A DNA stretch of 64,000 nt from Flavobacterium sp. (GCA_021740105.1 JAIPAM010000001.1:446239-510238); one strand, 5' to 3'. Numbered from the stretch's first letter, positions 1 to 9,066 are shown. Program-made: numbers and translations. The notes: generated from the letters alone by a model not told the origin.

Positions 1-2096
1 TTAAAATGGGTTTTCCCAATATTAATTTGCCCTCCAATTCCCAAATTAACTAAAGTATAGCCGTCGGTATAGGTTTCAAAACCGCTAACTTTCCTTTGAT
101 CGAAAGTATTGGAAACGTTCAATGTTGCATATCCATCTTTCATCCAATTTTTAATTTTGAATTCAGCTCGCAAGCTGTTATTCCAATTGTTAGCAGGAAT
201 AAAAGGTAAAAAATCACTCCCGAGATTTCGGGATTGTTTTTCCCCTGTTACCGTTTCAAAACTACTTTCAAAATGAAGCCAATCTAACGGATGTGGATGA
301 AAATGAAGCCCAAATTCACCACCATATAATTTGGCATCGGTTTGAAAATAATTAAAAACATTATATCCCGCTATGGTATTTACCGAAGGATTTAAAAAAA
401 TATAATTATTTATTTTATTGTAGAAACCGTTAGCAAAAAACTCAAAATGGCTGTTTTGATATTCTAAATTTATATCCGTTTGCATGTTTTGCTCAGTAGA
501 CAAATTGCTATTTCCTATTTCGTATCGATTAGCACCTTCATGAACACCATTTGAAGTTAATTCTGCTAAATTCGGAGCTCGAAAACCGGAAGCCACATTA
601 ACTCTCAACGTAAATTCTTTAGACAAATCAGTTTTGTAACCCAAGGACCCGTTGAAGCTGTTGTAGTTTTTAGCCACTGCTTCAAAGGAACCTTCATCTC
701 CTAAAACACCATAACTTTCACTATTTATATTTCTATTATCGAAACGAATTCCTGCCTGTAAAACGTTTGAACTCCATTCATAATTTGCCGTTCCAAATAT
801 CCCAAAATCATTCGTTTTAGCATTAGGAATTAGGTATTCAGTTCCAGAATTTATATTGGTTTGAGCCATACCCTGAATTCCAAAAATAGACTCTAATTTA
901 CCTGCTTTTGGCAAATGGTATTTCAAATTATAATTTAAAGTATTCAATTTCATTTTCAAATTTGCGACCTCACTATCCTCAAATTCGCTTCGGTTATTAG
1001 AGATAAATCCCAAGTCAATATCTAGTTTAGAGGTATTGAAAAACAAGGTAGAATTTAAACTTAAAAGATGATTGATGACCGCTTGTTTTGGATATTCGGG
1101 AGTTGTGCTCGAAGTTTGTTCGGCTATTCCATTTTCAGGAATTCCTAAATCTAATTTGTTAAAATTATATCGAAAAACGGTTGATAATATCGAGTTGCTA
1201 TAACCAATTCCAGTTTTTAAATCCTGTTCATTAAATCGGGTATTGGTCACTCGATTTCCATTAGCAATTTTATAATCAGAATGGATAGTATTGCTTCCTC
1301 GAACTAAATATTTCCAATTTTCGGATGACTTTTTTACCCCCAAGGAAGAATTGCTTCCCAGTGTATTTGAAAATATTTTTTGACTAAAATCGCCTTCAAA
1401 GGTATTTGATTTTGCAAACTTTTCAGGGTTAAAATAGAGCACACCTCCCAAAGCATCCGATCCATAAAGTAAGGATGCAGGGCCTTTAATAATCTCCACA
1501 CTTTCCACCCCAGCATCGTTTAATCCCAATCCATGCTCGTCTCCAAATTGCTGATTTTCAAGCCGAACACCTTGAGAATAGACTAGAACTCGATTACCGC
1601 TTAAACCTCGAATAACAGGTTTTCCTATGGAAGCTCCTGTTGATATTTGAGAAATACCAGGAAGCGTTTCAAGCCCCTCGATTAAGGTAACCGCTCCTTT
1701 TTGTTGTAACGATTTAATACTTTCATGGTCTACTTTCATTACATTTTGTGATTGTAATTTGTGAAAGGAAGTGGCTACAATTACTTCGTCCATTTGAAAC
1801 AAAGTGGATTCTAAAACGAGATCCAATTTATTATCTCCATTTTGGACAAGCATTGTTTTATTTTGGGATGTAAAACCGAGTAATGTAAAGGTAATTTTTA
1901 TAGTTCCATTAGGAACATTGTTAATTAAGTAGATCCCATTTTCATCTGTCTCTGAGCTTTTATGCAGTTCCGAAACGAATATATTTACCCCTTTTACCGG
2001 GTTATTATCTTTGTCTGTAATTTTCCCTGATATTTTATTTTGCGCATTTATAAATGCTGAAAACCCTATGAAAAGAGCAATTAGTATCTTCTTCAT
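1..2096 (-). CDS. TonB-dependent outer-membrane receptor, C-terminus cut by window edge
   Basis: The frame is open from an ATG at 2096-2094 down to base 1, so about 698 residues are visible and the last stretch of the barrel is outside. It begins with a signal peptide (MKKILIALFIGFSAFINAQ), then a carboxypeptidase-regulatory-like beta domain (about 22-105), a plug domain (about 115-230, with KPVIRGLSGNRVLVY and VEIIKGPASLLYGSDALGG) and a beta barrel containing SGFRAPNLAEL. Such receptors import metal chelates or other scarce nutrients with TonB energy. It lies 63 bases downstream of a small Cys/His-rich exported protein, which suggests a metal substrate (inference). An in-frame palindrome at 218-233 encodes an apparent short insertion. 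Family is sure, substrate unknown. Confidence 0.93.
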   Translation of the reverse strand, partial: MKKILIALFIGFSAFINAQNKISGKITDKDNNPVKGVNIFVSELHKSSETDENGIYLINNVPNGTIKITFTLLGFTSQNKTMLVQNGDNKLDLVLESTLFQMDEVIVATSFHKLQSQNVMKVDHESIKSLQQKGAVTLIEGLETLPGISQISTGASIGKPVIRGLSGNRVLVYSQGVRLENQQFGDEHGLGLNDAGVESVEIIKGPASLLYGSDALGGVLYFNPEKFAKSNTFEGDFSQKIFSNTLGSNSSLGVKKSSENWKYLVRGSNTIHSDYKIANGNRVTNTRFNEQDLKTGIGYSNSILSTVFRYNFNKLDLGIPENGIAEQTSSTTPEYPKQAVINHLLSLNSTLFFNTSKLDIDLGFISNNRSEFEDSEVANLKMKLNTLNYNLKYHLPKAGKLESIFGIQGMAQTNINSGTEYLIPNAKTNDFGIFGTANYEWSSNVLQAGIRFDNRNINSESYGVLGDEGSFEAVAKNYNSFNGSLGYKTDLSKEFTLRVNVASGFRAPNLAELTSNGVHEGANRYEIGNSNLSTEQNMQTDINLEYQNSHFEFFANGFYNKINNYIFLNPSVNTIAGYNVFNYFQTDAKLYGGEFGLHFHPHPLDWLHFESSFETVTGEKQSRNLGSDFLPFIPANNWNNSLRAEFKIKNWMKDGYATLNVSNTFDQRKVSGFETYTDGYTLVNLGIGGQINIGKTHF
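218..233. repeat. Short GC-rich palindrome inside the receptor gene
   Basis: The sequence is TCCCGA-GATT-TCGGGA, six-base arms around a four-base spacer. It lies in frame in the barrel part of the receptor, where it encodes roughly S-R-N-L-G. The same arms with the same spacer length occur at 41446-41461 in an unrelated gene. Confidence 0.7.
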
Positions 2097-2159
2097 CTTT
2101 GTGATTTTTAATGTTATAATTTCATTTTCAACCAGCATTTATTACTGATTTAGTTCAGA

Positions 2160-2507
2160 TTATACATTAAAAACAGGCGGGCCTCGGAGTAGATTTGAAT
2201 TATTAGTGTAGGTTTTAACAACGTCAGAATAGTAAAAACTACGAGGCGTTTTTACTATTCTCTTTGGGGTATTTAATTCAAAAAAGGAGAATGGTGTTGC
2301 TGAACTAAAAGCAAATTCACACACAAAACAATGTTCCAAAGAATGATGTTGGTGGGTGATTTCGTGTTTAGACGAATTTTCATGACTACATACCTTTTCG
2401 GCTTTTTCCTTTTCAAAATGCGCATACGAGTCAAAGGATTGAAACAATATTGAAAACAATATTGCAATCACAATAGAAAAATAGATAGATATTTTATTCT
2501 TTTTCAA
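2160..2507 (-). CDS. Small exported Cys/His-rich protein, possibly metal-linked
   Basis: This encodes 115 residues starting at a TTG codon; no in-frame ATG lies just upstream. An N-terminal hydrophobic segment (about 8-25) looks like a signal peptide or anchor. It is followed by a His-rich stretch with CSHE, HQHH and the motif HCFVC, and the protein ends in RGPPVFNV. The HCxxC arrangement next to a TonB receptor recalls the DUF2946-type proteins that sit beside copper or zinc receptors in Proteobacteria, though this is only resemblance. It starts 37 bases after asd ends and is followed 63 bases later by the receptor, so it is probably co-transcribed with the latter. It may bind or sense a metal in the periplasm (inference). 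Confidence 0.75.
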   Translation of the reverse strand: MKKNKISIYFSIVIAILFSILFQSFDSYAHFEKEKAEKVCSHENSSKHEITHQHHSLEHCFVCEFAFSSATPFSFFELNTPKRIVKTPRSFYYSDVVKTYTNNSNLLRGPPVFNV

Positions 2508-2544
2508 TCTTCGTATATTAGTTAATTTGAGGCAACAGCATATT

Positions 2545-3534
2545 TTAAACTAAATTATTAGCCACTAAATATTCTGCAATTTGAACGGTATTGGTAGCAG
2601 CTCCTTTTCTTAAGTTGTCCGCTACAATCCACATGTTTAAGGTGTTGTCTTGGCTTTCGTCACGACGAATTCTACCCACAAAAACGGCATCTTTCCCTTC
2701 GGCATAAATGGGCATTGGATAACTAAAATTTTCGGTGCTATCTTGAACTACAACTCCAGCCGTATTTTCAATAATTGAACGCACTTCGTTTACGTCGAAA
2801 TCAGAAGAAAACTCCACATTTACCGCTTCACTATGCCCGCCAACAATTGGCACACGTACTGCTGTGGCTGTTACTTTTATGGAATCGTCACTTAATATTT
2901 TTTTGGTTTCACGAACTAATTTCATTTCCTCTTTGGTGTAGCCATTGTCTTCAAAACTATCACATTGTGGAATTGCATTTCGATGAATTGGGTACTTATA
3001 AGCCATTTCCCCTTGAACTCCAGCATATTCATTTTCCAATTGTTGCACCGCTCTAACGCCAGTTCCAGTAATTGATTGGTAGGTGGAAACGATTACGCGT
3101 TTTACATTGTATTTTTTATGTAAAGGTGCTAAAACAAGCACCATTTGAATTGTTGAGCAATTTGGATTGGCTATAATTTTATCTTCTTTTGTTAATTCAG
3201 AAGCATTAATTTCAGGCACAATTAATTTTTTTGTTGGATCCATTCTCCATGCCGAAGAATTGTCAATTACGGTAGTTCCAGCTGCAGCAAATTTTGGAGC
3301 CCACTCTAATGAAGTATCGCCACCAGCCGAAAACAAAGCGATATCTGCTTTCATATCCACCGCAGTTTGCATGCCAACCACTTTGTAAAATTTCCCTTTG
3401 AATTCTAATTCTTTTCCAATAGATTTTTCAGAGGCTACCGGGATTAATTCAGTTACAGGAAAATTTCTTTCCGCTAAAACTTTTAGCATAATTTCTCCAA
3501 CCATTCCTGTAGCGCCAACAACTGCAATTCTCAT
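2545..3534 (-). CDS. asd: Aspartate-semialdehyde dehydrogenase
   Basis: This 329-residue cytosolic enzyme reduces aspartyl phosphate to aspartate semialdehyde with NADPH, feeding lysine, diaminopimelate, threonine and methionine synthesis. It shows the nucleotide-binding GATGMVG at 7-13, the catalytic cysteine in NPNCST (Cys126) and the active-site histidine in RVPIVGGHSE (His234). Length matches the family. The ATG at 3534 is preceded by a TACTTTTG promoter box at 3564-3571 and the gene is separated from mscL by a terminator, so it starts its own transcription unit. Diaminopimelate links it loosely to the peptidoglycan gene murF-alr nearby. Assignment is firm. Confidence 0.97.
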   Translation of the reverse strand: MRIAVVGATGMVGEIMLKVLAERNFPVTELIPVASEKSIGKELEFKGKFYKVVGMQTAVDMKADIALFSAGGDTSLEWAPKFAAAGTTVIDNSSAWRMDPTKKLIVPEINASELTKEDKIIANPNCSTIQMVLVLAPLHKKYNVKRVIVSTYQSITGTGVRAVQQLENEYAGVQGEMAYKYPIHRNAIPQCDSFEDNGYTKEEMKLVRETKKILSDDSIKVTATAVRVPIVGGHSEAVNVEFSSDFDVNEVRSIIENTAGVVVQDSTENFSYPMPIYAEGKDAVFVGRIRRDESQDNTLNMWIVADNLRKGAATNTVQIAEYLVANNLV

Positions 3535-3563
3535 ATTTTTTTAATTTTAATTAATTTGCCTTG

Positions 3564-3571
3564 CAAAAGTA
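3564..3571 (-). promoter_or_regulatory. Candidate -7 promoter box for asd
   Basis: Read on the minus strand this is TACTTTTG, matching the Bacteroidota TAnnTTTG box. It ends 30 bases before the asd start. No clear TTTG box is seen at the usual distance, so support is moderate. Confidence 0.45.
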
Positions 3572-3632
3572 CATAATCTTCATTTCAAAATAACAAGCTT
3601 AACAAAAAACCACAAATTGTTGTATTTATAAC

Positions 3633-3660
3633 AAAAAAGAACCACGCTCATGGCGTGGTT
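3633..3660 (-). terminator. Rho-independent terminator after mscL
   Basis: On the minus strand an eight-base stem (AACCACGC with GCGTGGTT, five-base loop, 3640-3660) is followed by C and six T residues (complement of 3633-3638). It lies just past the mscL stop and closes the tdk-murF/alr-mscL unit. Confidence 0.85.
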
Positions 3661-3687
3661 TAAATTAGAATATATGGTGTAGCGGCA

Positions 3688-4068
3688 TTATTTTTTTAAT
3701 AAATCTCGAATTTCTGTCAGCAATTCCTCTTGTGTAGGGCCTTTTTTTTCTTGATCATCATCAATTCCGTTTTTCTTTTTATAAATATTAACGGCTTTAA
3801 TTACCAAAAACAAGACAAAGGAAACAATTATAAAATTGATTAATGACGAAATAAAAACGCCATATTTTACTCCTCCAAAAGCGACTAATTGGTCGATTTC
3901 AGTAATTTTCGCCGTTTCTAAAGCCGGTTTTAAAATAAGTGGCGTAATTACATCGTCAATTAAAGAGCTGATAATTTTTCCAAAAGCCGCCCCAATAACA
4001 ACTCCAATTGCCAATTCAATCACGTTACCTTTCATCGCAAAGGCCTTAAATTCAGACATCATTTTCAT
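3688..4068 (-). CDS. mscL: Large-conductance mechanosensitive channel MscL
   Basis: This is a 126-residue inner-membrane channel that opens under membrane tension to release solutes during hypo-osmotic shock. The N-terminal helix and first membrane segment contain FKAFAMKGNVIELAIGVVIG, the typical MscL opening, followed by the periplasmic loop and a second membrane segment (about 75-96, GVFISSLINFIIVSFVLFLV) and a charged C-terminal helix (TQEELLTEIRDLLKK). Two alternative ATG codons at residues 3 and 4 are possible; MSEFKAF at residue 4 would match many relatives. It lies 15 bases after murF-alr and is followed by a terminator, so it is the last gene of that unit. Confidence 0.95.
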   Translation of the reverse strand: MKMMSEFKAFAMKGNVIELAIGVVIGAAFGKIISSLIDDVITPLILKPALETAKITEIDQLVAFGGVKYGVFISSLINFIIVSFVLFLVIKAVNIYKKKNGIDDDQEKKGPTQEELLTEIRDLLKK

Positions 4069-4083
4069 AAAAATGGGTTTTAA

Positions 4084-6528
4084 TTATTCTCTATAAAAAA
4101 CTCTTTTCACTCGTTGGGAAATGCTGGTTAGGATTTCATAGGAAATCGTTCCTAATTTTTCAGCAATAAAACTTACCGTTGGGCTTTCGCCAAACAAAAT
4201 CACCTCATCGCCTTCAGTGCAATCTATTGCTGAAACATCTGCCATCAACATGTCCATGCAAATACTTCCTACTATCGAAGCTTTTTGACCGTTTATGGTT
4301 ACAAATCCAACTCCGTTACCCCAGTGTCTTGAAATTCCATCGGCATATCCAATAGGGATTGTAGCAATCATAGATTTTTTTTGTGCTATAAAGCGTCTGC
4401 CATAGCCTACACTTTCTCCCTCATTTATGACTCTTATCTGTGAAATTATGGATTTTAAAGTTCCCACGGTTTCCAAATAGCGTTGCTCTTGAGAATCATT
4501 TGAAACGCCATAAAGTCCAATTCCAAGGCGAACCATATCCAATTGTGCTTCGGAGAAATTACTAATTCCCGAGGTGTTTAATAAATGACGAATTGGGTTT
4601 ATCTTTAATTCAGAAACAATTTTTGAAGACAATTTCTCAAATAATTGAATTTGGTAAAGTGCAAAATCTTGGTTATCCATAGAATCGCTAGTAGCCATGT
4701 GCGACAAAATACTTTTCACTTTTACCGATTTATTGGCTTTTAAAATAGCAATTAAAGTCTCTATATTTTCTTGTTCAAATCCCAATCGGTGCATTCCAGT
4801 ATCCAATTTTATGTGAATAGGATAATTTTCTAACAGATTGCTTTTTGCTATTTGAATAAAGGAATTCAAGCCTTTCAAACTATAAATTTCAGGCTCTAAA
4901 TGGTGTTGGATAATCGCTGAAAAACTAGTGTTTTCTGGATTTAAGACCATAATTGGCAACTTAATTCCAGCATTTTTCAAGGTAATTCCTTCATCGGCGA
5001 AAGCCACACCTAAATAATCGACATGGTGGTGTTCTAATAGTTTTGCAATTTCAAAACCGCCATTTCCATATCCAAAAGCTTTCACCATTACCATAATTTT
5101 AGTAGTGGGTTTCAACTTAGATTTGTAATAATTTAAGTTGTGACTTATGGCATTTAGATTGATTTCTAGAACAGTTTCGTGCGTTTTTTCTTCCAATAAA
5201 TGAACTATTTTTTCAAATTCAAACACTCTTGCGCCTTTAATTAAGATAGTTTCATTGCTAAAATTGTGAGTGTTAAAATCGGCAATAAAGGCTTCGGTAT
5301 TTTTATAAGTAATGCAGTTTACAAACTTATTTTTATAGTCGGTTATGGTTTCTCCAATACCAATTACGCGATTAATATTATTGGAAACAATTAACTCTGA
5401 AACTTTAGAATACAAATCGTCATTGGACAAACCGCTTTGAAAAATATCGGAAAGAATGATCGTTTTACTGGCATGCTGTTTTTGACTTTCAAGAAAATCC
5501 AAGGCAATTTTTAATGACTGAAAATCAGAACTATAACTGTCGTCAATAAGGGTACAATTATGAATTCCAGTTTTAACTTTGAGTCTCATTTCCACAGGAT
5601 AAAGCAATTCCAATCTGCTTTGAATCACTGAAGTTTCGTATTTTAAATACAGTAAAACCATTAAGCAAATAATGGCATTTTCAATGGAAGCATCGTCTTT
5701 AAAAGGAATGGTAACTTCGAATTTTTGGCCTAAATAATTTACCTCGATTAGTGTTTTATCTGAAAGAGATTTTTGCAAAATAATTACGTCCGCAGTAGGG
5801 TCCTTGAATGACCAAGTGAACGTTTTTAAATTGGCGTTTAAAAAAGCTTCAACCGCGTTGTCTTTTTTAAATATCAGGATTTCAGCATTTGCAAAAAGCG
5901 CTGTTTTTTCTTTAATTTTTTCTTCAAAATTGGTAAATCCTTCGTCATGAGCGGAACCTAAATTGGTTAAAATTCCAATGGTAGGTTTTATTATTTGTTC
6001 TAGCTTATACATTTCACGGGTAGTAGAAATACCAGCCTCAAAAATGCCAAGGTTGTGATTTTCATTTATTGAAATAATTGACAGCGGGACCCCCACCTGT
6101 GAATTATAGCTTTTTGGACTTCTAATAATTGAAAAATCAGGACTTAAAAGAAAGTTCAGCCATTCTTTTACAATTGTTTTTCCGTTGCTTCCTGTAATTC
6201 CAATTATCGGGAAATGGTATAAATTCCGATAATAACCAGCGAATTTTTGAAGCGCTTGAAGAGTGTTTTTAACCACCAAAAAATTTGCTTTTGATTTTAA
6301 ATTTTCTGGAATTGAAGTTACTACAAAATTTTGAACCCCTTTTTGAATTAATTCTGCAACGAAATTATGACCGTTATTATTGGGCCCAACCAAAGCAAAA
6401 AACAAAGTCCCAACTCCATTTTGCATCGAACGACTGTCAATTGAAATATGTGATATTTCAGCAGCAGAAGTCGTTCCAAACCAATTGGCATTTATAATTT
6501 GGGCAATATTTTCAGTGTTTAAACTCAA
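4084..6528 (-). CDS. murF-alr: Bifunctional MurF ligase / alanine racemase
   Basis: This 814-residue fusion covers two steps of peptidoglycan precursor synthesis. Residues about 1-445 are MurF, the ATP-dependent ligase adding D-Ala-D-Ala to UDP-MurNAc-tripeptide, with the P-loop ITGSNGKT at 111-118 and TNLGSAHDEGF near 188-198. Residues about 452-814 are a fold-type III alanine racemase with the pyridoxal phosphate lysine in MVKAFGYGNGG (Lys483), a tyrosine in VGYGRRF (Tyr709) and GYADGISRHW. One polypeptide thus makes D-alanine and uses its dipeptide. The fusion is familiar in Bacteroidota. It begins six bases after tdk and precedes mscL in the same unit. Confidence 0.97.
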   Translation of the reverse strand: MSLNTENIAQIINANWFGTTSAAEISHISIDSRSMQNGVGTLFFALVGPNNNGHNFVAELIQKGVQNFVVTSIPENLKSKANFLVVKNTLQALQKFAGYYRNLYHFPIIGITGSNGKTIVKEWLNFLLSPDFSIIRSPKSYNSQVGVPLSIISINENHNLGIFEAGISTTREMYKLEQIIKPTIGILTNLGSAHDEGFTNFEEKIKEKTALFANAEILIFKKDNAVEAFLNANLKTFTWSFKDPTADVIILQKSLSDKTLIEVNYLGQKFEVTIPFKDDASIENAIICLMVLLYLKYETSVIQSRLELLYPVEMRLKVKTGIHNCTLIDDSYSSDFQSLKIALDFLESQKQHASKTIILSDIFQSGLSNDDLYSKVSELIVSNNINRVIGIGETITDYKNKFVNCITYKNTEAFIADFNTHNFSNETILIKGARVFEFEKIVHLLEEKTHETVLEINLNAISHNLNYYKSKLKPTTKIMVMVKAFGYGNGGFEIAKLLEHHHVDYLGVAFADEGITLKNAGIKLPIMVLNPENTSFSAIIQHHLEPEIYSLKGLNSFIQIAKSNLLENYPIHIKLDTGMHRLGFEQENIETLIAILKANKSVKVKSILSHMATSDSMDNQDFALYQIQLFEKLSSKIVSELKINPIRHLLNTSGISNFSEAQLDMVRLGIGLYGVSNDSQEQRYLETVGTLKSIISQIRVINEGESVGYGRRFIAQKKSMIATIPIGYADGISRHWGNGVGFVTINGQKASIVGSICMDMLMADVSAIDCTEGDEVILFGESPTVSFIAEKLGTISYEILTSISQRVKRVFYRE

Positions 6529-6534
6529 GGGTAG

Positions 6535-7155
6535 TTATTTAGTTTTCAATTTTTTAGAGGCTATATTGCTTTCCTGATTTTCTTTCATCGCATAAAAATA
6601 AGCAGCACGACTTAAGGGTTCGTATTCTTCGGTTTCACCAAGCAAAACTAAATTATCTCCGTCGGCTTTTCTAAAACTATAATTGGCTAAATTCCCGGTT
6701 CTAGTACAAACAGCGTGCACTTTCGTAACATACTCGGCGGTGGCCATAAGGGCAGGCATGGGGCCAAAAGGGTTTCCTTTAAAATCCATATCTAGCCCAG
6801 CAACAATCACACGAATTCCCTGATTGGCCAAATCATTACAAATTTTTACAATTTCATCATCAAAAAATTGCGCCTCGTCAATTCCAATCACATCGCAACC
6901 TTGAGCCAATATGGCAATATTAGCCGCGGCTGGAACGGGAGTAGAACGGATTTCATTGGCATCGTGAGAAACCACCATTTCATTGTGGTAGCGAGTATCA
7001 ACTGAAGGTTTGAAAATTTCTACTTTTTGCTTTGCAAATTGCGCTCTTTTCAATCTGCGAATGAGCTCTTCCGTTTTACCGGAAAACATTGATCCGCTAA
7101 TGACTTCAATCCATCCAAATTGTTCTTTATGATTTACGGTATTTTCGAGAAACAT
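6535..7155 (-). CDS. tdk: Thymidine kinase (type II)
   Basis: This 206-residue enzyme phosphorylates thymidine to dTMP in the pyrimidine salvage pathway. It shows the P-loop GSMFSGKT at 21-28 and the catalytic glutamate in GIDEAQFF (Glu94). The structural zinc cysteines usual in this family are largely missing: the first pair is reduced to AVCTRTG around Cys150, and the C-terminal pair is replaced by EPLSRAAY. The N-terminus carries about 14 extra residues before the core strand. It heads the tdk-murF/alr-mscL unit and is divergent from the Glu-rich gene at 7355. Function is still expected because the catalytic parts are intact. Confidence 0.95.
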   Translation of the reverse strand: MFLENTVNHKEQFGWIEVISGSMFSGKTEELIRRLKRAQFAKQKVEIFKPSVDTRYHNEMVVSHDANEIRSTPVPAAANIAILAQGCDVIGIDEAQFFDDEIVKICNDLANQGIRVIVAGLDMDFKGNPFGPMPALMATAEYVTKVHAVCTRTGNLANYSFRKADGDNLVLLGETEEYEPLSRAAYFYAMKENQESNIASKKLKTK

Positions 7156-7354
7156 TTTTTTACTTTTCTTGCTCTTAAAATGAATAGTTTTTATTACTTT
7201 GTAACGCTAACGAATCGATATGAAAAATTTTTACTTTTACGTCGATTCAAATGTAGAAAATTTTTATCAAAGGTCACTTCTTCCTTTGGGGAAATAATAG
7301 ATTTAAGAAGACATTATAAACCAAAACAACCTCACACAAAATAAGAATATTGAT

Positions 7355-8311
7355 ATGAAAAAAAAGTTGGAAGCTGATTTAATCAGTATCGCACACCGAA
7401 TTTTAAAGCTAAAAAACAAAGAAGATTTAACGCAATTACATTTAGAAACCCAAAAACTATATGAGAAATTGTCGGTTTTGAAATTTGTTGAAGACAACTT
7501 TTCGGATGTAAAACCAACCATTGGGAATTCAAATATTCAAGAGTTAGTCAACGATGCATTGGAAAACGAACAGGAAGAAGTAGAAGTTGCTGTTGCCCTT
7601 GAAGAAATTGAAATCCAACCGGAAATAGTTGAAGAAATCGAAGATGAGGTGGAAGAGGAAATGGAAGAAGAAGAAACAGAGGAAGAACTAGAAGAAAAGG
7701 AAGAGGTCGAAGAAGTAGACGAGGAGGATGATTTTCAAAACGAGGAAGAAGTTGAAGAAGAAGAAAATGAAGAGGAATCAGAAGAAGAAGTAGAATTCGA
7801 ACCTCATTTTGAACTTTTCAATGTAGAAGAAGTAGAGGATAAAAAACAAAAAACAGAAGCAAAACAAATTTCTTTTGAAGATTTGTTAGGATCCAATTCT
7901 GAGCCTGTTTTTGAACGTGTGTTTGATCCTATTCAAGAAGAAACGGAAGAAGAATCAGAAGATGAAGAAGCTATTTTCAATCCTGGTTTTGAAATGGAAG
8001 CCTCAGAAGAAATGGAAGAGGAAGAAGTTGCAATCCCAAATTTTGAATTTGATACGGAAAAAAGCAGTAATGATAGTTTTGTCAAAACAATAACCTTCGG
8101 ATTGAACGACAGAATTGCATTTGAAAAACAATTATTTGCCGGAAGCAGCGAAGACCTAAACCGCGTAGTTTCCCAATTAAGCACTTTTGATACTTTTGAA
8201 GAAGCCCAAAATTTTATTGAAGACATGGTCAAACCAGACTATGATAATTGGGAAGGAAAAGAAGAGTATGTTGAACGATTTATGGAAATTGTAGAGAAGA
8301 AATTCGCTTAA
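7355..8311 (+). CDS. Glu-rich acidic protein of unknown function
   Basis: This encodes 318 residues. An N-terminal helical region (about 1-75) with few prolines is followed by a long acidic low-complexity stretch (about 76-175) made mostly of Glu with Val, Asp and Asn, then a mixed region, and a well-ordered C-terminal segment (about 240-318) with NDRIAFEKQLFAGS and FDTFEEAQNFIED. There is no signal peptide or membrane segment, so it is probably cytosolic. The ordered ends suggest a conserved protein whose acidic middle varies in length. It is divergent from tdk and 46 bases ahead of rsmI. No function can be assigned from the sequence. Confidence 0.85.
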   Translation: MKKKLEADLISIAHRILKLKNKEDLTQLHLETQKLYEKLSVLKFVEDNFSDVKPTIGNSNIQELVNDALENEQEEVEVAVALEEIEIQPEIVEEIEDEVEEEMEEEETEEELEEKEEVEEVDEEDDFQNEEEVEEEENEEESEEEVEFEPHFELFNVEEVEDKKQKTEAKQISFEDLLGSNSEPVFERVFDPIQEETEEESEDEEAIFNPGFEMEASEEMEEEEVAIPNFEFDTEKSSNDSFVKTITFGLNDRIAFEKQLFAGSSEDLNRVVSQLSTFDTFEEAQNFIEDMVKPDYDNWEGKEEYVERFMEIVEKKFA

Positions 8312-8357
8312 TTCTCCATTTAGATTTACCAATACCGTTTGAATTTAATTTATTTTT

Positions 8358-9035
8358 ATGTCAAAATTATATATCGTTCCCACGCCGATTGGAAATTTGG
8401 AAGACATGACTTTTCGTGCCATTCGAGTGCTGAAAGAAGTCGATTTAATTTTGGCTGAAGATACCCGCACCAGTGGAAAACTGTTGAAACATTTTGAAAT
8501 TGGCACTCACATGCACAGCCATCACATGCACAACGAGCACAAAACAATTGAGAATTTAATTTCAAGATTGAAAGCGGGCGATATGATGGCATTGATTTCA
8601 GACGCAGGAACACCAGCAATTTCAGATCCCGGATTTTTATTAACGCGTGCTTGTGTTGAAAACGGTATTGCCGTGGAATGTTTGCCAGGAGCAACAGCAT
8701 TTGTGCCCGCATTAGTCAACAGTGGATTACCCAACGATAAATTCGTTTTTGAAGGATTTTTGCCCGACAAAAAAGGAAAACAAACGCGATATTTGGCATT
8801 GGCCGAAGAAACGCGCACCATGATTTTATACGTTTCCCCACATAAATTAGTAAAAACATTAACAGAATTTGTTACTTATTTTGGCGAAGATCGACCAATT
8901 TGCGTTTCCAGAGAATTGTCAAAATTACACGAAGAAAATGTTCGAGGAACCGTCCGAGAAGTGTTAATCCATTTTGAAAACAAACCGCCAAAAGGGGAAA
9001 TTGTGGTTATTGTGGCAGGAAAATCAACGAAATAA
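8358..9035 (+). CDS. rsmI: 16S rRNA 2'-O-methyltransferase RsmI
   Basis: This 225-residue cytosolic enzyme is expected to methylate the ribose of C1402 in 16S rRNA using S-adenosylmethionine. It has the tetrapyrrole-methylase fold motifs PTPIGNLEDMT (8-18), AEDTR (33-37) and SDAGTPAISDPG (81-92). The C-terminal extra domain of many RsmI proteins (total about 280 residues) is absent, which fits the shorter Bacteroidota form. It sits between the Glu-rich protein gene and recJ with small gaps, probably in one operon. Confidence 0.95.
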   Translation: MSKLYIVPTPIGNLEDMTFRAIRVLKEVDLILAEDTRTSGKLLKHFEIGTHMHSHHMHNEHKTIENLISRLKAGDMMALISDAGTPAISDPGFLLTRACVENGIAVECLPGATAFVPALVNSGLPNDKFVFEGFLPDKKGKQTRYLALAEETRTMILYVSPHKLVKTLTEFVTYFGEDRPICVSRELSKLHEENVRGTVREVLIHFENKPPKGEIVVIVAGKSTK

Positions 9036-9066
9036 TTTAAATCTATAAACCATTCAAAATTACATT

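Noticed and set aside
7120..7344. Small plus-strand frame between tdk and the Glu-rich gene
   Set aside because: It starts inside tdk on the opposite strand, has no family features and looks like AT-rich spacer.
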